DNA of 64,000 bases from Olleya sediminilitoris (GCF_016785945.1 NZ_JAEMEF010000005.1:1-64000); one strand, 5' to 3'. Positions 1 to 8,558 are shown, numbered from the stretch's first letter. The notes: generated by a model not told the origin, from the letters alone. Numbers and translations: made by a program.

Positions 1-421
1 GAACAGAAGTTACAAACGGAACAGATCCAAACGATGCATGTGATTACAACGTAGCAGATATTACAGAAGTTATTACATCAACAAACGATTGTGATAATGA
101 CGGATTAACAGATGCAGACGAAGTAAACGGACCAGATGGAGATCCAACTACAGATGATGGAACAGACCCAACAGATCCAGATACAGATGGAGACGGAGTA
201 TTAGACGGAACAGAAGTTACAAACGGAACAGATCCAAACGATGCATGTGATTACAACGTAGCAGATATTACAGAAGTTATTACATCAACAAACGATTGTG
301 ATAATGACGGATTAACAGATGCAGACGAAGTAAATGGACCAGATGGAGATCCAACCACAGATGATGGAACAGACCCAACAGATCCAGACACAGATGGAGA
401 CGGAGTATTAGACGGAACAGA
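1..421 (+). repeat. Tandem 207-bp repeat inside the adhesin gene
   Basis: The word GAACAGAAGTTACAAACGG starts at 1 and again at 208, and GAACAGAAGTT recurs at 415. Two full 207-bp copies (69 codons each) are followed by a copy that diverges after about 10 bases. I see only a few synonymous differences between copies 1 and 2 (for example AAC/AAT and ACT/ACC), so the duplication is recent or kept uniform by recombination. The array continues out of the window on the left, so its copy number is unknown. Confidence 0.9.
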
Positions 422-1439
422 AGTTTTAGATGATAATACAGATCCAAATGATCCATGTGATTATAATGTTGATAGTATAACTGAAATTCTTGATAACGAA
501 TTTCTTAATGCAGATTGTGATGGAGATGGAGTTTCTAATGGTCAAGAGATAATTGATGGTTCAGATCCAGTAGATCCTTGTGATTATTTTGCAACAATTC
601 AAGATCTTACAATAGTAACGGAAGCATGGGAAGCTTTAGATTGTGATGGAGATGGAGTTATTAACGGAACAGAATTAGTTGATGGTACAGACCCTCAAGA
701 TCCATGTGATTTCTTGATAACTAGTACAACTGTTTCTCAATCTGAAGATTGGTTTTTAGGAGATTGTGATTCAGATAATGTTCCAAACGGTGAAGAATTT
801 CCTTTAGGAGATACAGATGGAGACGGAACACCAAACTGGTTAGATACGGACGATGATAATGATGGTGTTGATACTATTAACGAAGACTATGCTGACGTAG
901 ATGACTCTGATGGAGATATTAATCCTGATGGAGATAATGATCCTACAAACGATGATAGCGATGGTGATGGTGTACCTGATTACTTAGATACTGATGATGA
1001 CAATGATGGTATCTTAACCGAAGATGAGTATCCTGATCCTAACCTTGACGGAATTGGTTTTGGTGGTGACGCAGTAGATAGTGATGGTGATGGTTTACCT
1101 GATTATTTAGATGTTAACAATGCTACACCTTCAGAAGATGAATTAGAGATATTTAATGCTGTAACACCTAATGGAGATGGTGATAATGATGTGTTTGTGA
1201 TTAGAAACATTGAATTATACCCAGAAAATACAGTTAGGATTTATAACAGATGGGGAGTTATTGTTTATGAAACAACAGGTTATGCTCAAAACGGAAATTT
1301 CTTTAAAGGAGAATCTAATGGTAGAGTAAATGTGAAAGTTGAAAAACAATTACCAGTAGGAACTTACTTCTATATAGTTGAATATGAGAATGGAAGTGAA
1401 ACTAAATCAAGAGCTGGATACTTATATATTCAACGATAG
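3..1439 (+). CDS. T9SS type B adhesin with Ca-binding repeats, C-terminal part (5' end outside window)
   Basis: The reading frame is open from the first bases of the window to a stop at 1437-1439, so this is the 3' end of a larger gene. The translated part is Asp-rich, with many D-x-D-x-D-G loops of the thrombospondin type 3 kind, which bind calcium in known families. About the last 90 residues form a gliding-associated type B sorting domain: a VTPNGDGDNDVF start, an RIYNRWG strand and a final YLYIQR. Such proteins cross the inner membrane by Sec and the outer membrane by the type IX system, and end up on the surface or secreted. The next two genes encode SprF-like and OmpA-like proteins, the usual partners. 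The first ~140 residues are two almost identical 69-residue repeats. An internal ATG at 714 is not the real start. Confidence 0.88.
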   Translation, partial: TEVTNGTDPNDACDYNVADITEVITSTNDCDNDGLTDADEVNGPDGDPTTDDGTDPTDPDTDGDGVLDGTEVTNGTDPNDACDYNVADITEVITSTNDCDNDGLTDADEVNGPDGDPTTDDGTDPTDPDTDGDGVLDGTEVLDDNTDPNDPCDYNVDSITEILDNEFLNADCDGDGVSNGQEIIDGSDPVDPCDYFATIQDLTIVTEAWEALDCDGDGVINGTELVDGTDPQDPCDFLITSTTVSQSEDWFLGDCDSDNVPNGEEFPLGDTDGDGTPNWLDTDDDNDGVDTINEDYADVDDSDGDINPDGDNDPTNDDSDGDGVPDYLDTDDDNDGILTEDEYPDPNLDGIGFGGDAVDSDGDGLPDYLDVNNATPSEDELEIFNAVTPNGDGDNDVFVIRNIELYPENTVRIYNRWGVIVYETTGYAQNGNFFKGESNGRVNVKVEKQLPVGTYFYIVEYENGSETKSRAGYLYIQR

Positions 1440-1509
1440 ATAATAGTTAATAAAAGAGGTAGCTGTTTAATAGTTACCTCTATTTAAAAAATAATTATAC
1501 CTTTTTATA

Positions 1510-2445
1510 ATGAAAAATAGAATTTTAATTTTAATAGCTCTTATTAGTACTGTAAGCTTTGTTGAAGTTTCTGCTCAACAAGATGCTCAATACACTCAGT
1601 ATATGTATAATACTATGAGTGTAAATCCTGCTTATGCAGGTGCAAGAGATGGATTAAGTGCTTTACTATTATACCGTACTCAATGGGTAGGTTTAGATGG
1701 TGCTCCAGACACAGCTACTTTTAATATTCATTCTCCATTAGGTGGAGAGGATGGTAAGGTAGGTTTAGGTTTGTCTATTGTTAATGATCGTATTGGTCCA
1801 ACTCAAGAAACATATGTTGATATTGATTTCTCATATACAATTAATACGTCTGACCAAGGAAGATTGTCTTTAGGATTGAAAGCTGGTGGTCATTTATTAG
1901 ATATCAAATATTCTGAATTAAGTCAATATAATAGTGGTGACGCTTTATTAAATACAGATATTGATAATAAGTTTTCACCAAATATAGGAGCTGGTATCTA
2001 TTACCGAAATGCAGATAAATGGTATTTAGGGCTTTCTGTTCCTAATTTATTAGAAACAACACACTTTGATGAAGCTTCATTGTCTGAGGCTAATGAAAGA
2101 ATGAATGCTTATTTAATGGGAGGTTACGTTTTTGATGTAAATACAGATCTTAAATTAAAACCAGCATTTTTAGTTAAAGCGGTTACAGGTGCACCTCTTC
2201 AAGCAGATGTAACATTAAACGCTTTATATCAAGAAAAATTCACTTTTGGTTTAGCTTACCGTTGGGATGCTGCATTAAGTGGTTTATTAGGCTATCAAGT
2301 ATCAGAAAGTGTAATGTTAGGTTTTGGTTATGATAGAGAAACAACAGACCTTGGTCAAACTCAGTTTAATTCTGGTTCATTTGAAGTCTTCTTAAGATTT
2401 GAACCAAGAGATTTAACTAAAATTTTATCACCAAGATTCTTTTAA
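1510..2445 (+). CDS. PorP/SprF family type IX secretion membrane protein
   Basis: A 311-residue protein with a Sec signal peptide (residues 1 to ~22, ending VSAQQ) followed by the typical PorP/SprF opening: QYTQYMYN, NPAYAG, and a TQW segment with a conserved Gly. The rest alternates like an outer-membrane beta barrel and ends in Phe. In Flavobacterium johnsoniae, SprF is needed for secretion of the type B cargo SprB. SprF-like genes often lie just after their cargo gene, as here (70 bp after the adhesin). A hairpin between them (AGAGGTA 1455-1461 pairing with TACCTCT 1475-1481) could trim transcription, but it has no T-run. The gene is probably co-transcribed with the adhesin and with the OmpA gene 20 bp downstream. 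Confidence 0.9.
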   Translation: MKNRILILIALISTVSFVEVSAQQDAQYTQYMYNTMSVNPAYAGARDGLSALLLYRTQWVGLDGAPDTATFNIHSPLGGEDGKVGLGLSIVNDRIGPTQETYVDIDFSYTINTSDQGRLSLGLKAGGHLLDIKYSELSQYNSGDALLNTDIDNKFSPNIGAGIYYRNADKWYLGLSVPNLLETTHFDEASLSEANERMNAYLMGGYVFDVNTDLKLKPAFLVKAVTGAPLQADVTLNALYQEKFTFGLAYRWDAALSGLLGYQVSESVMLGFGYDRETTDLGQTQFNSGSFEVFLRFEPRDLTKILSPRFF

Positions 2446-2465
2446 ATACATTCATTATATAGATT

Positions 2466-4379
2466 ATGAAAAACAGATATATACTTTCTACTTTAATACT
2501 TGTGCTTTCGTTTACATTCTCATTTGCACAAGATGATGGTATTTCTAGTAGTACAGAAAAAAAATATGATAAACTTTCTTATGTAAAAACAACAAAAGCT
2601 TTATTAAAGCTTGTAGAGAAAGGTAACAAAACACCAGAAGTCTATAAAAAACTAGCTAATTCTTACTATTATAATTCTAAAATGGAAGATGCTGCAAAAT
2701 GGTATGGAGAGTTATTTATGCTTAATGCTGTAATTGAATATGAGTACTATTACAGATACGCCATGAGCTTAAAAGCTATTGGTGATTATGAAGGAGCTAA
2801 TACAAAAATGAAAGAATTCGCATCACTAAAACCTGATGACTCTAGAGCTATTTTATTCTTAAAATCTCCAAATTATTTAGAGGCAATTGAAGCGATGTCA
2901 GCTGATTTTGAATTAGAAAATTTAGACTTTAACTCACGTTTTTCCGACTTTGGAACATCATTTTTTAAAGACGGAATTGTTTTTGCTTCTTCAAGAGGTG
3001 ATGGTAAGTTATACAAATGGAACGAACAACCATTCTTAGACCTGTATTTTAAGAGTGATGACTCTACAACTGTTAAGGATTTTTCTAATAGCATAAACAC
3101 TAAATTTCATGAGTCATCAACATCATTTACCAAAGATGGTAAAACAATATATTTTACCAGAAACAATTACTTTAAAGGTAAAGTTAGAAAAAGTGACGAA
3201 AAAGTTAATGGTCTTAAAATTTTTAAAGCAGAATTGGTTAATGGTTCATGGACAAATATTGTTAGCATGCCTTTTAATAACAATGAATATAATGTAGCTC
3301 ATCCAGCTTTAAGTTTGGATGAAACTAAGTTGTTTTTTGCAAGTGATATGCCAGGAACTCATGGTAAATCTGATATTTATTATGTAGATATTTTAGAAGA
3401 TGGTGCCTATGGAGAACCTGTTAACTTAGGTAGTACTATAAATACAGAAGGTAGAGAGAATTTTCCATATATGAGTAATAACGGAACTCTATATTTCTCA
3501 TCAGATGGACACCAAGGTTTAGGAGGTTTAGATGTGTTTATGATTAAATTACACGATCCTAGTCATTCAGTTACTAATTTAGGTAAGCCAATTAACAGTT
3601 CTAGAGATGATTTTGAGTTTATTATAGACGAATTTTCAAATGAAGGTTATCTAACATCTAATAGGTACAATGGTAAAGGAGATGACGACATTTATAAATT
3701 TACTAGAACATTCTGTACTCAATTTGTTTATGGAACTACAGTTGATAAATTAACTAACGTTATTATTCCTTATGCAAGTGTAGTTGTAATTAATGAACAA
3801 GGTGTAGAAGTACAAAATTTAACCTCTGATCAAAATGGAGCTTTTAGTTATGAAGGACCTTGTAATAAACAAAAATATAGCATCATTGCATCAAAAGATG
3901 GATACATACAATCAGAACAAACATTTGTAGTAAAACCTAGAAAAAAAGAAGATATAGTTTTAAAACTTAATTTGACACCAGCAACTCAACAACCAGCTGA
4001 AGTAGGTATGGATTTAGTTGAAGTCTTAAACTTAAACCCAATTTATTTTGATTTTGATAAATCTAATATTAGACCAGATGCTGAAATTGAATTAAAGAAA
4101 GTTATTGATTACATGACTAAATACCCTTCTGTTAGAATTGATGTACAATCACACACAGATTCAAGAGCATCAGATGATTATAACTGGGCTTTGTCTAATC
4201 GAAGAAATGTGTCTACAAAACAATACATTATCCAAAAAGGAGGTATTGCTGCAGATAGATTGGAAGGAAAAGGCTACGGAGAAACGATGTTGGTTAATAG
4301 ATGTAGTAATGATGTTAAATGTACTGAAGAAGAACACGATTTAAACAGACGAAGTAATTTTATTATCATAAATAACTAA
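2466..4379 (+). CDS. OmpA family protein with TPR-like and PD40 repeats
   Basis: A 637-residue envelope protein. It has a signal peptide (about 1-21, ending FSFAQ), then TPR-like helices (about 35-130). PD40/WD40-like beta-propeller repeats follow (about 170-420; for example KTIYFTRNNY, KLFFASDMPG, LYFSSDGHQG), then a carboxypeptidase-regulatory-like domain (about 425-510). The C-terminal OmpA domain (about 525-637) carries YFDFDKSNIRP and NRRSNF, the peptidoglycan-binding signature. Proteins of this build are usually encoded beside SprF-like and type B T9SS cargo genes and are thought to anchor the complex to peptidoglycan. It closes the three-gene cluster and is followed by a strong terminator. 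Confidence 0.9.
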   Translation: MKNRYILSTLILVLSFTFSFAQDDGISSSTEKKYDKLSYVKTTKALLKLVEKGNKTPEVYKKLANSYYYNSKMEDAAKWYGELFMLNAVIEYEYYYRYAMSLKAIGDYEGANTKMKEFASLKPDDSRAILFLKSPNYLEAIEAMSADFELENLDFNSRFSDFGTSFFKDGIVFASSRGDGKLYKWNEQPFLDLYFKSDDSTTVKDFSNSINTKFHESSTSFTKDGKTIYFTRNNYFKGKVRKSDEKVNGLKIFKAELVNGSWTNIVSMPFNNNEYNVAHPALSLDETKLFFASDMPGTHGKSDIYYVDILEDGAYGEPVNLGSTINTEGRENFPYMSNNGTLYFSSDGHQGLGGLDVFMIKLHDPSHSVTNLGKPINSSRDDFEFIIDEFSNEGYLTSNRYNGKGDDDIYKFTRTFCTQFVYGTTVDKLTNVIIPYASVVVINEQGVEVQNLTSDQNGAFSYEGPCNKQKYSIIASKDGYIQSEQTFVVKPRKKEDIVLKLNLTPATQQPAEVGMDLVEVLNLNPIYFDFDKSNIRPDAEIELKKVIDYMTKYPSVRIDVQSHTDSRASDDYNWALSNRRNVSTKQYIIQKGGIAADRLEGKGYGETMLVNRCSNDVKCTEEEHDLNRRSNFIIINN

Positions 4380-4405
4380 GCATAAAAATCGTTTAATTTA
4401 ATAAT

Positions 4406-4436
4406 AAAAAAAGCACCTTTTAAGGTGCTTTTTTTA
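4406..4436 (+). terminator. Rho-independent terminator of the adhesin/SprF/OmpA cluster
   Basis: Stem AAGCACCTT / AAGGTGCTT with a tiny loop, preceded by an A-run and followed by a run of T. Confidence 0.88.
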
Positions 4437-4477
4437 TTAAAATTACTCAAAAATAAAAAAGACAAAATTCTAAGTAT

Positions 4478-4485
4478 TAACTTTG
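4478..4485 (+). promoter_or_regulatory. Bacteroidota -7 box for idi
   Basis: TAACTTTG matches the TAnnTTTG consensus and ends 18 bp before the idi ATG. No clear TTTG -33 box is visible upstream. Confidence 0.5.
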
Positions 4486-4503
4486 TGTATCATAACGTAA
4501 TTA

Positions 4504-5040
4504 ATGAAAGAAGAACAAGTAATATTAGTAAATCAGTTTGACGAGCAAATTGGCTTAATGCCAAAAATGGAAGCACATGAAAAAGCCTTACTTCATAGAG
4601 CGTTTTCTGTTTTTGTTTTTAATGATAAAAACGAATTGATGCTACAACAAAGAGCTTTAAGTAAATACCATTCTCCTGGACTTTGGACTAATACCTGTTG
4701 TAGTCATCAAAGAGAAGGTGAAACTAATTTACAAGCAGGAACCAGACGTTTGCAAGAAGAAATGGGATTTACAACAGCATTAGTTGAAAAAACCTCCTTC
4801 ATTTATAAAGCACCTTTTGATAACGGTTTAACTGAGCATGAATTAGACCATATTATGGTTGGATACTATCAAGAGGAACCAATAATTAATAAAGATGAAG
4901 TCGAAAGTTGGAAATGGATGCCTTTAGAAGACGTTAGGCAAGACATAATTAATCAACCTGAGTTATATACAGCTTGGTTTAAAATTATATTCGATAAGTT
5001 TTACCAATTTATAAATATTAGCAATGAAAGTAACAGTTAG
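4504..5040 (+). CDS. idi: Isopentenyl-diphosphate delta-isomerase, type 1
   Basis: A 178-residue Nudix-fold enzyme that interconverts IPP and DMAPP in isoprenoid synthesis; the family is cytoplasmic and binds divalent metal. Visible residues match the family: H25 and H31 for metal, WTNTCCSH with the catalytic Cys at 66 and metal His at 68, the Nudix-like GTRRLQEEMGF helix, and the ExE pair E111/E113. Length is normal for the bacterial enzyme (about 180). Flavobacteria usually make IPP by the mevalonate pathway, which requires this enzyme. The 3' end overlaps the next gene by 17 bp, so the two are translationally linked. Confidence 0.93.
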   Translation: MKEEQVILVNQFDEQIGLMPKMEAHEKALLHRAFSVFVFNDKNELMLQQRALSKYHSPGLWTNTCCSHQREGETNLQAGTRRLQEEMGFTTALVEKTSFIYKAPFDNGLTEHELDHIMVGYYQEEPIINKDEVESWKWMPLEDVRQDIINQPELYTAWFKIIFDKFYQFINISNESNS

Positions 5041-5434
5041 TAGAAAAGCACATTTTAATGCAGCACATAGGCTATATCGTAAAGATTGGACCAATGAAAA
5101 AAATGACCAGATATTTGGTAAGTGTAACAATGCTAATTTTCATGGACATAATTACGAGCTAATTGCCAGCGTAACTGGTACAATTGACCCAGAAACAGGT
5201 TATGTTATTGATGTTAAAATTTTAAAAGACATCATAAAGTCTGAAGTAGAGGATGCTTTTGATCACAAAAATTTAAATTTAGATGTGCCAGAGTTTAAAG
5301 ATTTAAATCCTACAGCCGAAAATATAGTTGTAGTTATTTATAACAAAGTTAAAGCAAAACTTAATTCAGATTTAGATCTAGAAATAACACTTTATGAGAC
5401 GCCTAGAAACTTTGTAAAGTATTCAGGAGAATAA
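5024..5434 (+). CDS. queD: 6-pyruvoyl-tetrahydropterin synthase / QueD family protein
   Basis: A 136-residue T-fold protein. It has the zinc ligands H15 (in FNAAHRL) and H40/H42 (HGHNY), the catalytic Cys at 34 (FGKCNN), and a later DHKNLN segment plus an E-T-P motif near the end (LYETPRNF) that binds the pterin. Homologs convert dihydroneopterin triphosphate to 6-carboxytetrahydropterin (queuosine pathway) or to pyruvoyl-tetrahydropterin. The Cys-x3-x2-HGH spacing and short length favour the QueD type, but sequence alone does not settle it. The start lies inside idi (17 bp overlap). Confidence 0.82.
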   Translation: MKVTVSRKAHFNAAHRLYRKDWTNEKNDQIFGKCNNANFHGHNYELIASVTGTIDPETGYVIDVKILKDIIKSEVEDAFDHKNLNLDVPEFKDLNPTAENIVVVIYNKVKAKLNSDLDLEITLYETPRNFVKYSGE

Positions 5435-5499
5435 TTATATAAATTATAAAAGAAGGCTTTAAAATGCATTTAAATAGTTTTAATTCGGAACTTTATATG

Positions 5500-5507
5500 T
5501 AAATTTG
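5500..5507 (+). promoter_or_regulatory. -7 box for the small protein at 5530
   Basis: TAAATTTG fits TAnnTTTG and lies 22 bp before the ATG, giving a short leader. Confidence 0.55.
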
Positions 5508-5529
5508 CAGCTAAATAAAAATTAATATT

Positions 5530-5799
5530 ATGGCAAATAAAAGAGACCTAAAAAAAGACATAAACTATGTTTTAGGAGATATTATTGAAGCAGTATACGT
5601 TTGGGAATTTTCTAACACTGATAAAGATACAAAAGACAGCGAAGCTATCATTGATGATGCAATTAATACGTTTGATGAATTAATAGCAAAGACTAATGAT
5701 AAAAGTGTCGAGAATAAAAAAGCACACTTTAATGCCATCAAATCAGACCTTGAAACTAAAGGTAGAGCGTTAATTGAAAGAATTAATAAATTAGGATAA
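5530..5799 (+). CDS. Conserved small helical protein, unknown function
   Basis: An 89-residue protein, charged and predicted to be mostly helical, with no signal peptide, Cys or membrane segment. It starts MANKRDLKKDINYVLGDI and ends in a Lys/Arg-rich helix. It has its own promoter-like box upstream and typical codon use, so I take it as real. I recall similar short proteins annotated only as hypothetical in Flavobacteriaceae and cannot assign a role. It lies between queD and tRNA-Thr. Confidence 0.75.
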   Translation: MANKRDLKKDINYVLGDIIEAVYVWEFSNTDKDTKDSEAIIDDAINTFDELIAKTNDKSVENKKAHFNAIKSDLETKGRALIERINKLG

Positions 5800-5816
5800 A
5801 ATTTTTTTAAAAAAAG

Positions 5817-5847
5817 TTTGCAGATATCATAGATAACTCTATATTTG
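5817..5847 (+). promoter_or_regulatory. Full Bacteroidota promoter for tRNA-Thr
   Basis: TTTG at 5817-5820 and TATATTTG at 5840-5847, separated by 19 bp: an exact TTTG-N19-TAnnTTTG match, 11 bp before the tRNA. Confidence 0.8.
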
Positions 5848-5858
5848 CAAACTCTTTT

Positions 5859-5932
5859 GCCGATGTAGCTCAGCTGGCTAGAGCAGCTGATTTGTAATCA
5901 GCAGGTCGTGGGTTCGAGTCCCTCCATCGGCT
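5859..5932 (+). tRNA. tRNA-Thr (anticodon TGT)
   Basis: A complete 74-nt cloverleaf. The acceptor stem is GCCGATG/CATCGGC with discriminator T. The D arm is GCTCAGCTGGCTAGAGC. The anticodon stem GCTGA/TCAGC encloses loop TTTGTAA, with anticodon TGT at 5893-5895 (reads ACA). The T arm has GGTTCGAGTCC. CCA is not encoded. Confidence 0.97.
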
Positions 5933-5935
5933 CTT

Positions 5936-5966
5936 AAAAAGCTTCTCAATTTGGGAAGCTTTTTTT
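5936..5966 (+). terminator. Terminator after tRNA-Thr
   Basis: AAGCTTC/GAAGCTT stem with loop of about nine bases, then a T-run. Confidence 0.85.
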
Positions 5967-5982
5967 ATGTCTAATAGTCAAC

Positions 5983-6019
5983 AAAAAAAAAGCCATTTAA
6001 TTTCTTAAATGGCTTTTTT
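5983..6019. terminator. Bidirectional terminator
   Basis: A-run, stem AGCCATTTAA/TTAAATGGCT, T-run. It lies 25 bp past the stop of the minus-strand lipoprotein gene and also backs up the tRNA terminator. Confidence 0.85.
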
Positions 6020-6044
6020 AATTTGATCTATTTTTTAAATAATC

Positions 6045-6743
6045 TTATTGTTCAGATTTTTTGATATCTGCGATGTATTTATCTAATTGCTTTCCGTATT
6101 TAGAGGCTTTAATCTTAGGTGTTAATACTTTATTTATAGTATCTAAGTATTTCACGTTAGCATCATATATTTCTGATAAAGCTAAATATGGAGCAACTTC
6201 GCTATCGTTGTGTGTTACAGCAAAATTAGCAGTGTATAAATACTTTCGTTTTACAAAACTATTTATTGCTAATTGAGTTTTATTTTGCTTTATAGTATCA
6301 TTATCTCTTGCAGCTTCAAACAACTCTTTAGTTAGATCTAAGTTTCTATCGGTAAATTTACCAATCATTGTTAAATACTCTTCTAAAGTTTCATGTTGCT
6401 TAGACCCTTTGATTTTTGCGTCATAAGCAAAGTTTTTTAATGTAGAATTAATTTCAGTTACACCTTTATCTGCAAAAAACGAAATTCTGTCATCTACTTT
6501 TGTATTCTTATTTAAATATAAGTAAAACATTTCTGGTTCAGAAATATCAGATTGTAATGTAAATTCAGAATCTCCATTGACGCTAACCGAATCTACAGTT
6601 ACTAATATAGTATCACTAACTTTTTTTAAATATACAGTTCCTTTTTTTAATCCTTTAATGTTTCCTTTAACGGTAAGTTTGTCGCTATCGCTTCCGCAGG
6701 AAAAAATTGAAACTAATAGTAATAATGCAATAATCTTTTTCAT
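6045..6743 (-). CDS. DUF4369-domain lipoprotein
   Basis: A 232-residue protein beginning with a lipoprotein signal (hydrophobic residues 5-13, lipobox SIFSC with Cys16). It then has the DUF4369 opening: a KGNIKGLKKGTVYL strand pattern and a VDSVSVNGDSEF turn that matches the N-terminal domain of Bacteroidota thiol-disulfide proteins. No thioredoxin CxxC follows, so it is the stand-alone form. It is probably tethered on the periplasmic side of a membrane; the function of DUF4369 is not established. The DUF819 gene starts 51 bp upstream on the same strand. Confidence 0.8.
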   Translation of the reverse strand: MKKIIALLLLVSIFSCGSDSDKLTVKGNIKGLKKGTVYLKKVSDTILVTVDSVSVNGDSEFTLQSDISEPEMFYLYLNKNTKVDDRISFFADKGVTEINSTLKNFAYDAKIKGSKQHETLEEYLTMIGKFTDRNLDLTKELFEAARDNDTIKQNKTQLAINSFVKRKYLYTANFAVTHNDSEVAPYLALSEIYDANVKYLDTINKVLTPKIKASKYGKQLDKYIADIKKSEQ

Positions 6744-6794
6744 CTAAAATTTGGTTTTAAAGTGGGCAAATATCAATTAAAAAAAACAAAAATA

Positions 6795-8102
6795 CTAACC
6801 TCCAGATGCTAATTGCATTAAAATAGTACAACCAATGGCTGCTAATGTTCCTACTGCATAACCAAAAACTGCTAATAAAACACCTACAGTTGCTAAAGAA
6901 GGATGAAAAGCTGATGCTACAATTGGTGCAGATGCTGCACCACCAACATTAGCTTGACTACCTACAGCTAAAAAGAAATAAGGAGCCTTAATTAATTTGG
7001 CTACACCTATTAATAATAATGCGTGAATAGTCATCCAAACTAATCCTATAGCTATTAAACCTACGTTATCAAAAATAGAGGTAATGTCTATTTTCATTCC
7101 TATTGTTGCAACTAATATGTAAATAAAAACACTTCCAAATTTACTTGCTCCTGCACCTTCAAAGTTTTTAGCTTTAGTAAAGGATAAAATAATTGCAATA
7201 ATAGTTGCAATGCTTATCATCCAGAAAAAAGTACTATCTAAAAAGGTAAATGTATTTTTTAATGTTTGAGACTGTATGCCTGAAACAATTTTGCCAAAGA
7301 AAGGCGCTAAGTTATCTGCACAGTAGTGTGCAATACTTACAGATCCAAAAGCAATAGCTGCAAGTAACATTAAATCTGTTACTGTTGGATTACGTTTGAT
7401 ACTTTCGGTATAAGATGACACTTTTTCCTTTAAAGCTTCAATAGACGATGTGTCAGCTTTTAACCATTTATTGATTTTAGCTCTTTTTCCTATTCCTATT
7501 AATAAAATAGCCATCCAAACATTAGCAACTACAATATCTACAAAAACCATTTTACCATATTCAGCTTGATTATATCCGTAAATTTCTAGCATTGCAGTTT
7601 GATTAGCTCCTCCACCAATCCAACTTCCTGCCAATGTAGATAGACCTCTCCATACAGCATCTGGCCCAATACCTCCAACTGTTTCTGGTGATATTGCAGA
7701 GATTAATAATATTGCAATTGGACCACCAATTACAATACCTAAAGTACCAGTAAAAAACATAATTAAAGCTTTCCATCCTAAGTTAAAAACCGCCTTAAGA
7801 TCTATACTTAAGGTCATTAGTACTAAAGCAGCTGGTAATAAGTAACGACTGGCTACATAATACAAATTGGTTTTATGTTTTATAACGTCTCCAGTATTTG
7901 ATGTGGTTTCCCATTCTGGAGCAATTAATCCAATAGTTGTTAGTATGGCTGGAAGCATGTAAGCCATAAATAATCCAGGGACAATTTTGTAAAACTTTTC
8001 CCAGAAACCTCCTTTTAAAGATTCTGTATAAAATATAAAGCCTAATGCAAGCATTAGTACTCCAAAAACGACAGTGTCGTTAGTAAATAGTGGTTCAGTC
8101 AT
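6795..8102 (-). CDS. DUF819 family multi-pass membrane protein
   Basis: A 435-residue protein with about ten to twelve hydrophobic segments. It has the conserved DUF819 block around residues 155-190 (GLSTLAGSWIGGGANQTAM) and a second inverted-repeat-like block near the C terminus (AVGSQANVGGAASAPIVA). The family is related to sodium-coupled permeases; its substrate is not known to me. The gene is followed by the DUF4369 lipoprotein. Its 5' side faces the sigma-54 RNA array, which is transcribed away from it. Confidence 0.85.
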   Translation of the reverse strand: MTEPLFTNDTVVFGVLMLALGFIFYTESLKGGFWEKFYKIVPGLFMAYMLPAILTTIGLIAPEWETTSNTGDVIKHKTNLYYVASRYLLPAALVLMTLSIDLKAVFNLGWKALIMFFTGTLGIVIGGPIAILLISAISPETVGGIGPDAVWRGLSTLAGSWIGGGANQTAMLEIYGYNQAEYGKMVFVDIVVANVWMAILLIGIGKRAKINKWLKADTSSIEALKEKVSSYTESIKRNPTVTDLMLLAAIAFGSVSIAHYCADNLAPFFGKIVSGIQSQTLKNTFTFLDSTFFWMISIATIIAIILSFTKAKNFEGAGASKFGSVFIYILVATIGMKIDITSIFDNVGLIAIGLVWMTIHALLLIGVAKLIKAPYFFLAVGSQANVGGAASAPIVASAFHPSLATVGVLLAVFGYAVGTLAAIGCTILMQLASGG

Positions 8103-8169
8103 AATGTTAGTTTATAGTCAACGCAAAATAATCAAATAAAATGGTTATTAAAAGGTTTAAAATTAAAGT

Positions 8170-8186
8170 TTGGCACAGGATTTGTT
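8170..8186 (+). promoter_or_regulatory. Sigma-54 promoter of RNA copy 1
   Basis: TTGGCACA-GGAT-TTGTT against the consensus TTGGCACG-N4-TTGCW. GG (8172-8173) and the G of the -12 element (8184) are exactly 12 bp apart, as required. Confidence 0.75.
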
Positions 8187-8197
8187 TAGTATGAAAT

Positions 8198-8310
8198 GTA
8201 ATTATTTATGATGACTTTTTAACACTAGGTGTGGTTACCTAAACAAGAACGAGTAAACAATTACATTTGGTTGGTTAGTATGAAAAAGCATCATTTAAAT
8301 GATGCTTTTT
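8198..8310 (+). ncRNA. Tandem sigma-54 small RNA, copy 1
   Basis: Predicted start 26 bp after the -24 GG, the same distance as in copies 2 and 3. Structure: GTAATT (8198-8203) pairs with AATTAC (8259-8264), enclosing the hairpin AGGT (8227-8230)/ACCT (8237-8240). A single-stranded GGTTGGTTAGTATG follows, then terminator stem GCATCATTT/AAATGATGC (8288-8305) with T-run to 8310. No reading frame is conserved across the three copies. I do not recognise the family. Confidence 0.75.
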
Positions 8311-8364
8311 CTGTTTTACAATATTAATAAATCTTTAACAAGACAAGGTGTTAGTAAATTATAA

Positions 8365-8381
8365 TTGGCACGACAATTGTA
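8365..8381 (+). promoter_or_regulatory. Sigma-54 promoter of RNA copy 2
   Basis: TTGGCACG-ACAA-TTGTA differs from TTGGCACG-N4-TTGCW at one position (T for C). GG at 8367 and -12 G at 8379 are spaced 12 bp. Confidence 0.85.
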
Positions 8382-8392
8382 CTATTAAGTTT

Positions 8393-8504
8393 GTAGTTAT
8401 TTATGATGACTTTCTTACACAGGTGTGGTTACCTAAATAGAAACGAGTAATAATTACATTTGGTTGGTTAGTATGAAAAAGCATCATTTTTAATGATGCT
8501 TTTT
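8393..8504 (+). ncRNA. Tandem sigma-54 small RNA, copy 2
   Basis: GTAGTTATT (8393-8401) pairs over nine positions with AATAATTAC (8449-8457), including one G-U pair. It encloses the hairpin AGGT (8421-8424)/ACCT (8431-8434). Then comes the invariant GGTTGGTTAGTATG and terminator stem GCATCATT/AATGATGC with T-run ending at 8504. The start falls 26 bp after the -24 GG. Confidence 0.8.
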
Positions 8505-8558
8505 CTGTTTTATTACATTAGTAAATATTTAACAATCAAAAGAGTTAGTTTATAATAA

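Noticed and set aside
1455-1481. Hairpin between the adhesin and SprF genes as a terminator
   Set aside because: A seven-pair stem with a 13-base loop and no T-run; too weak to be called a terminator.
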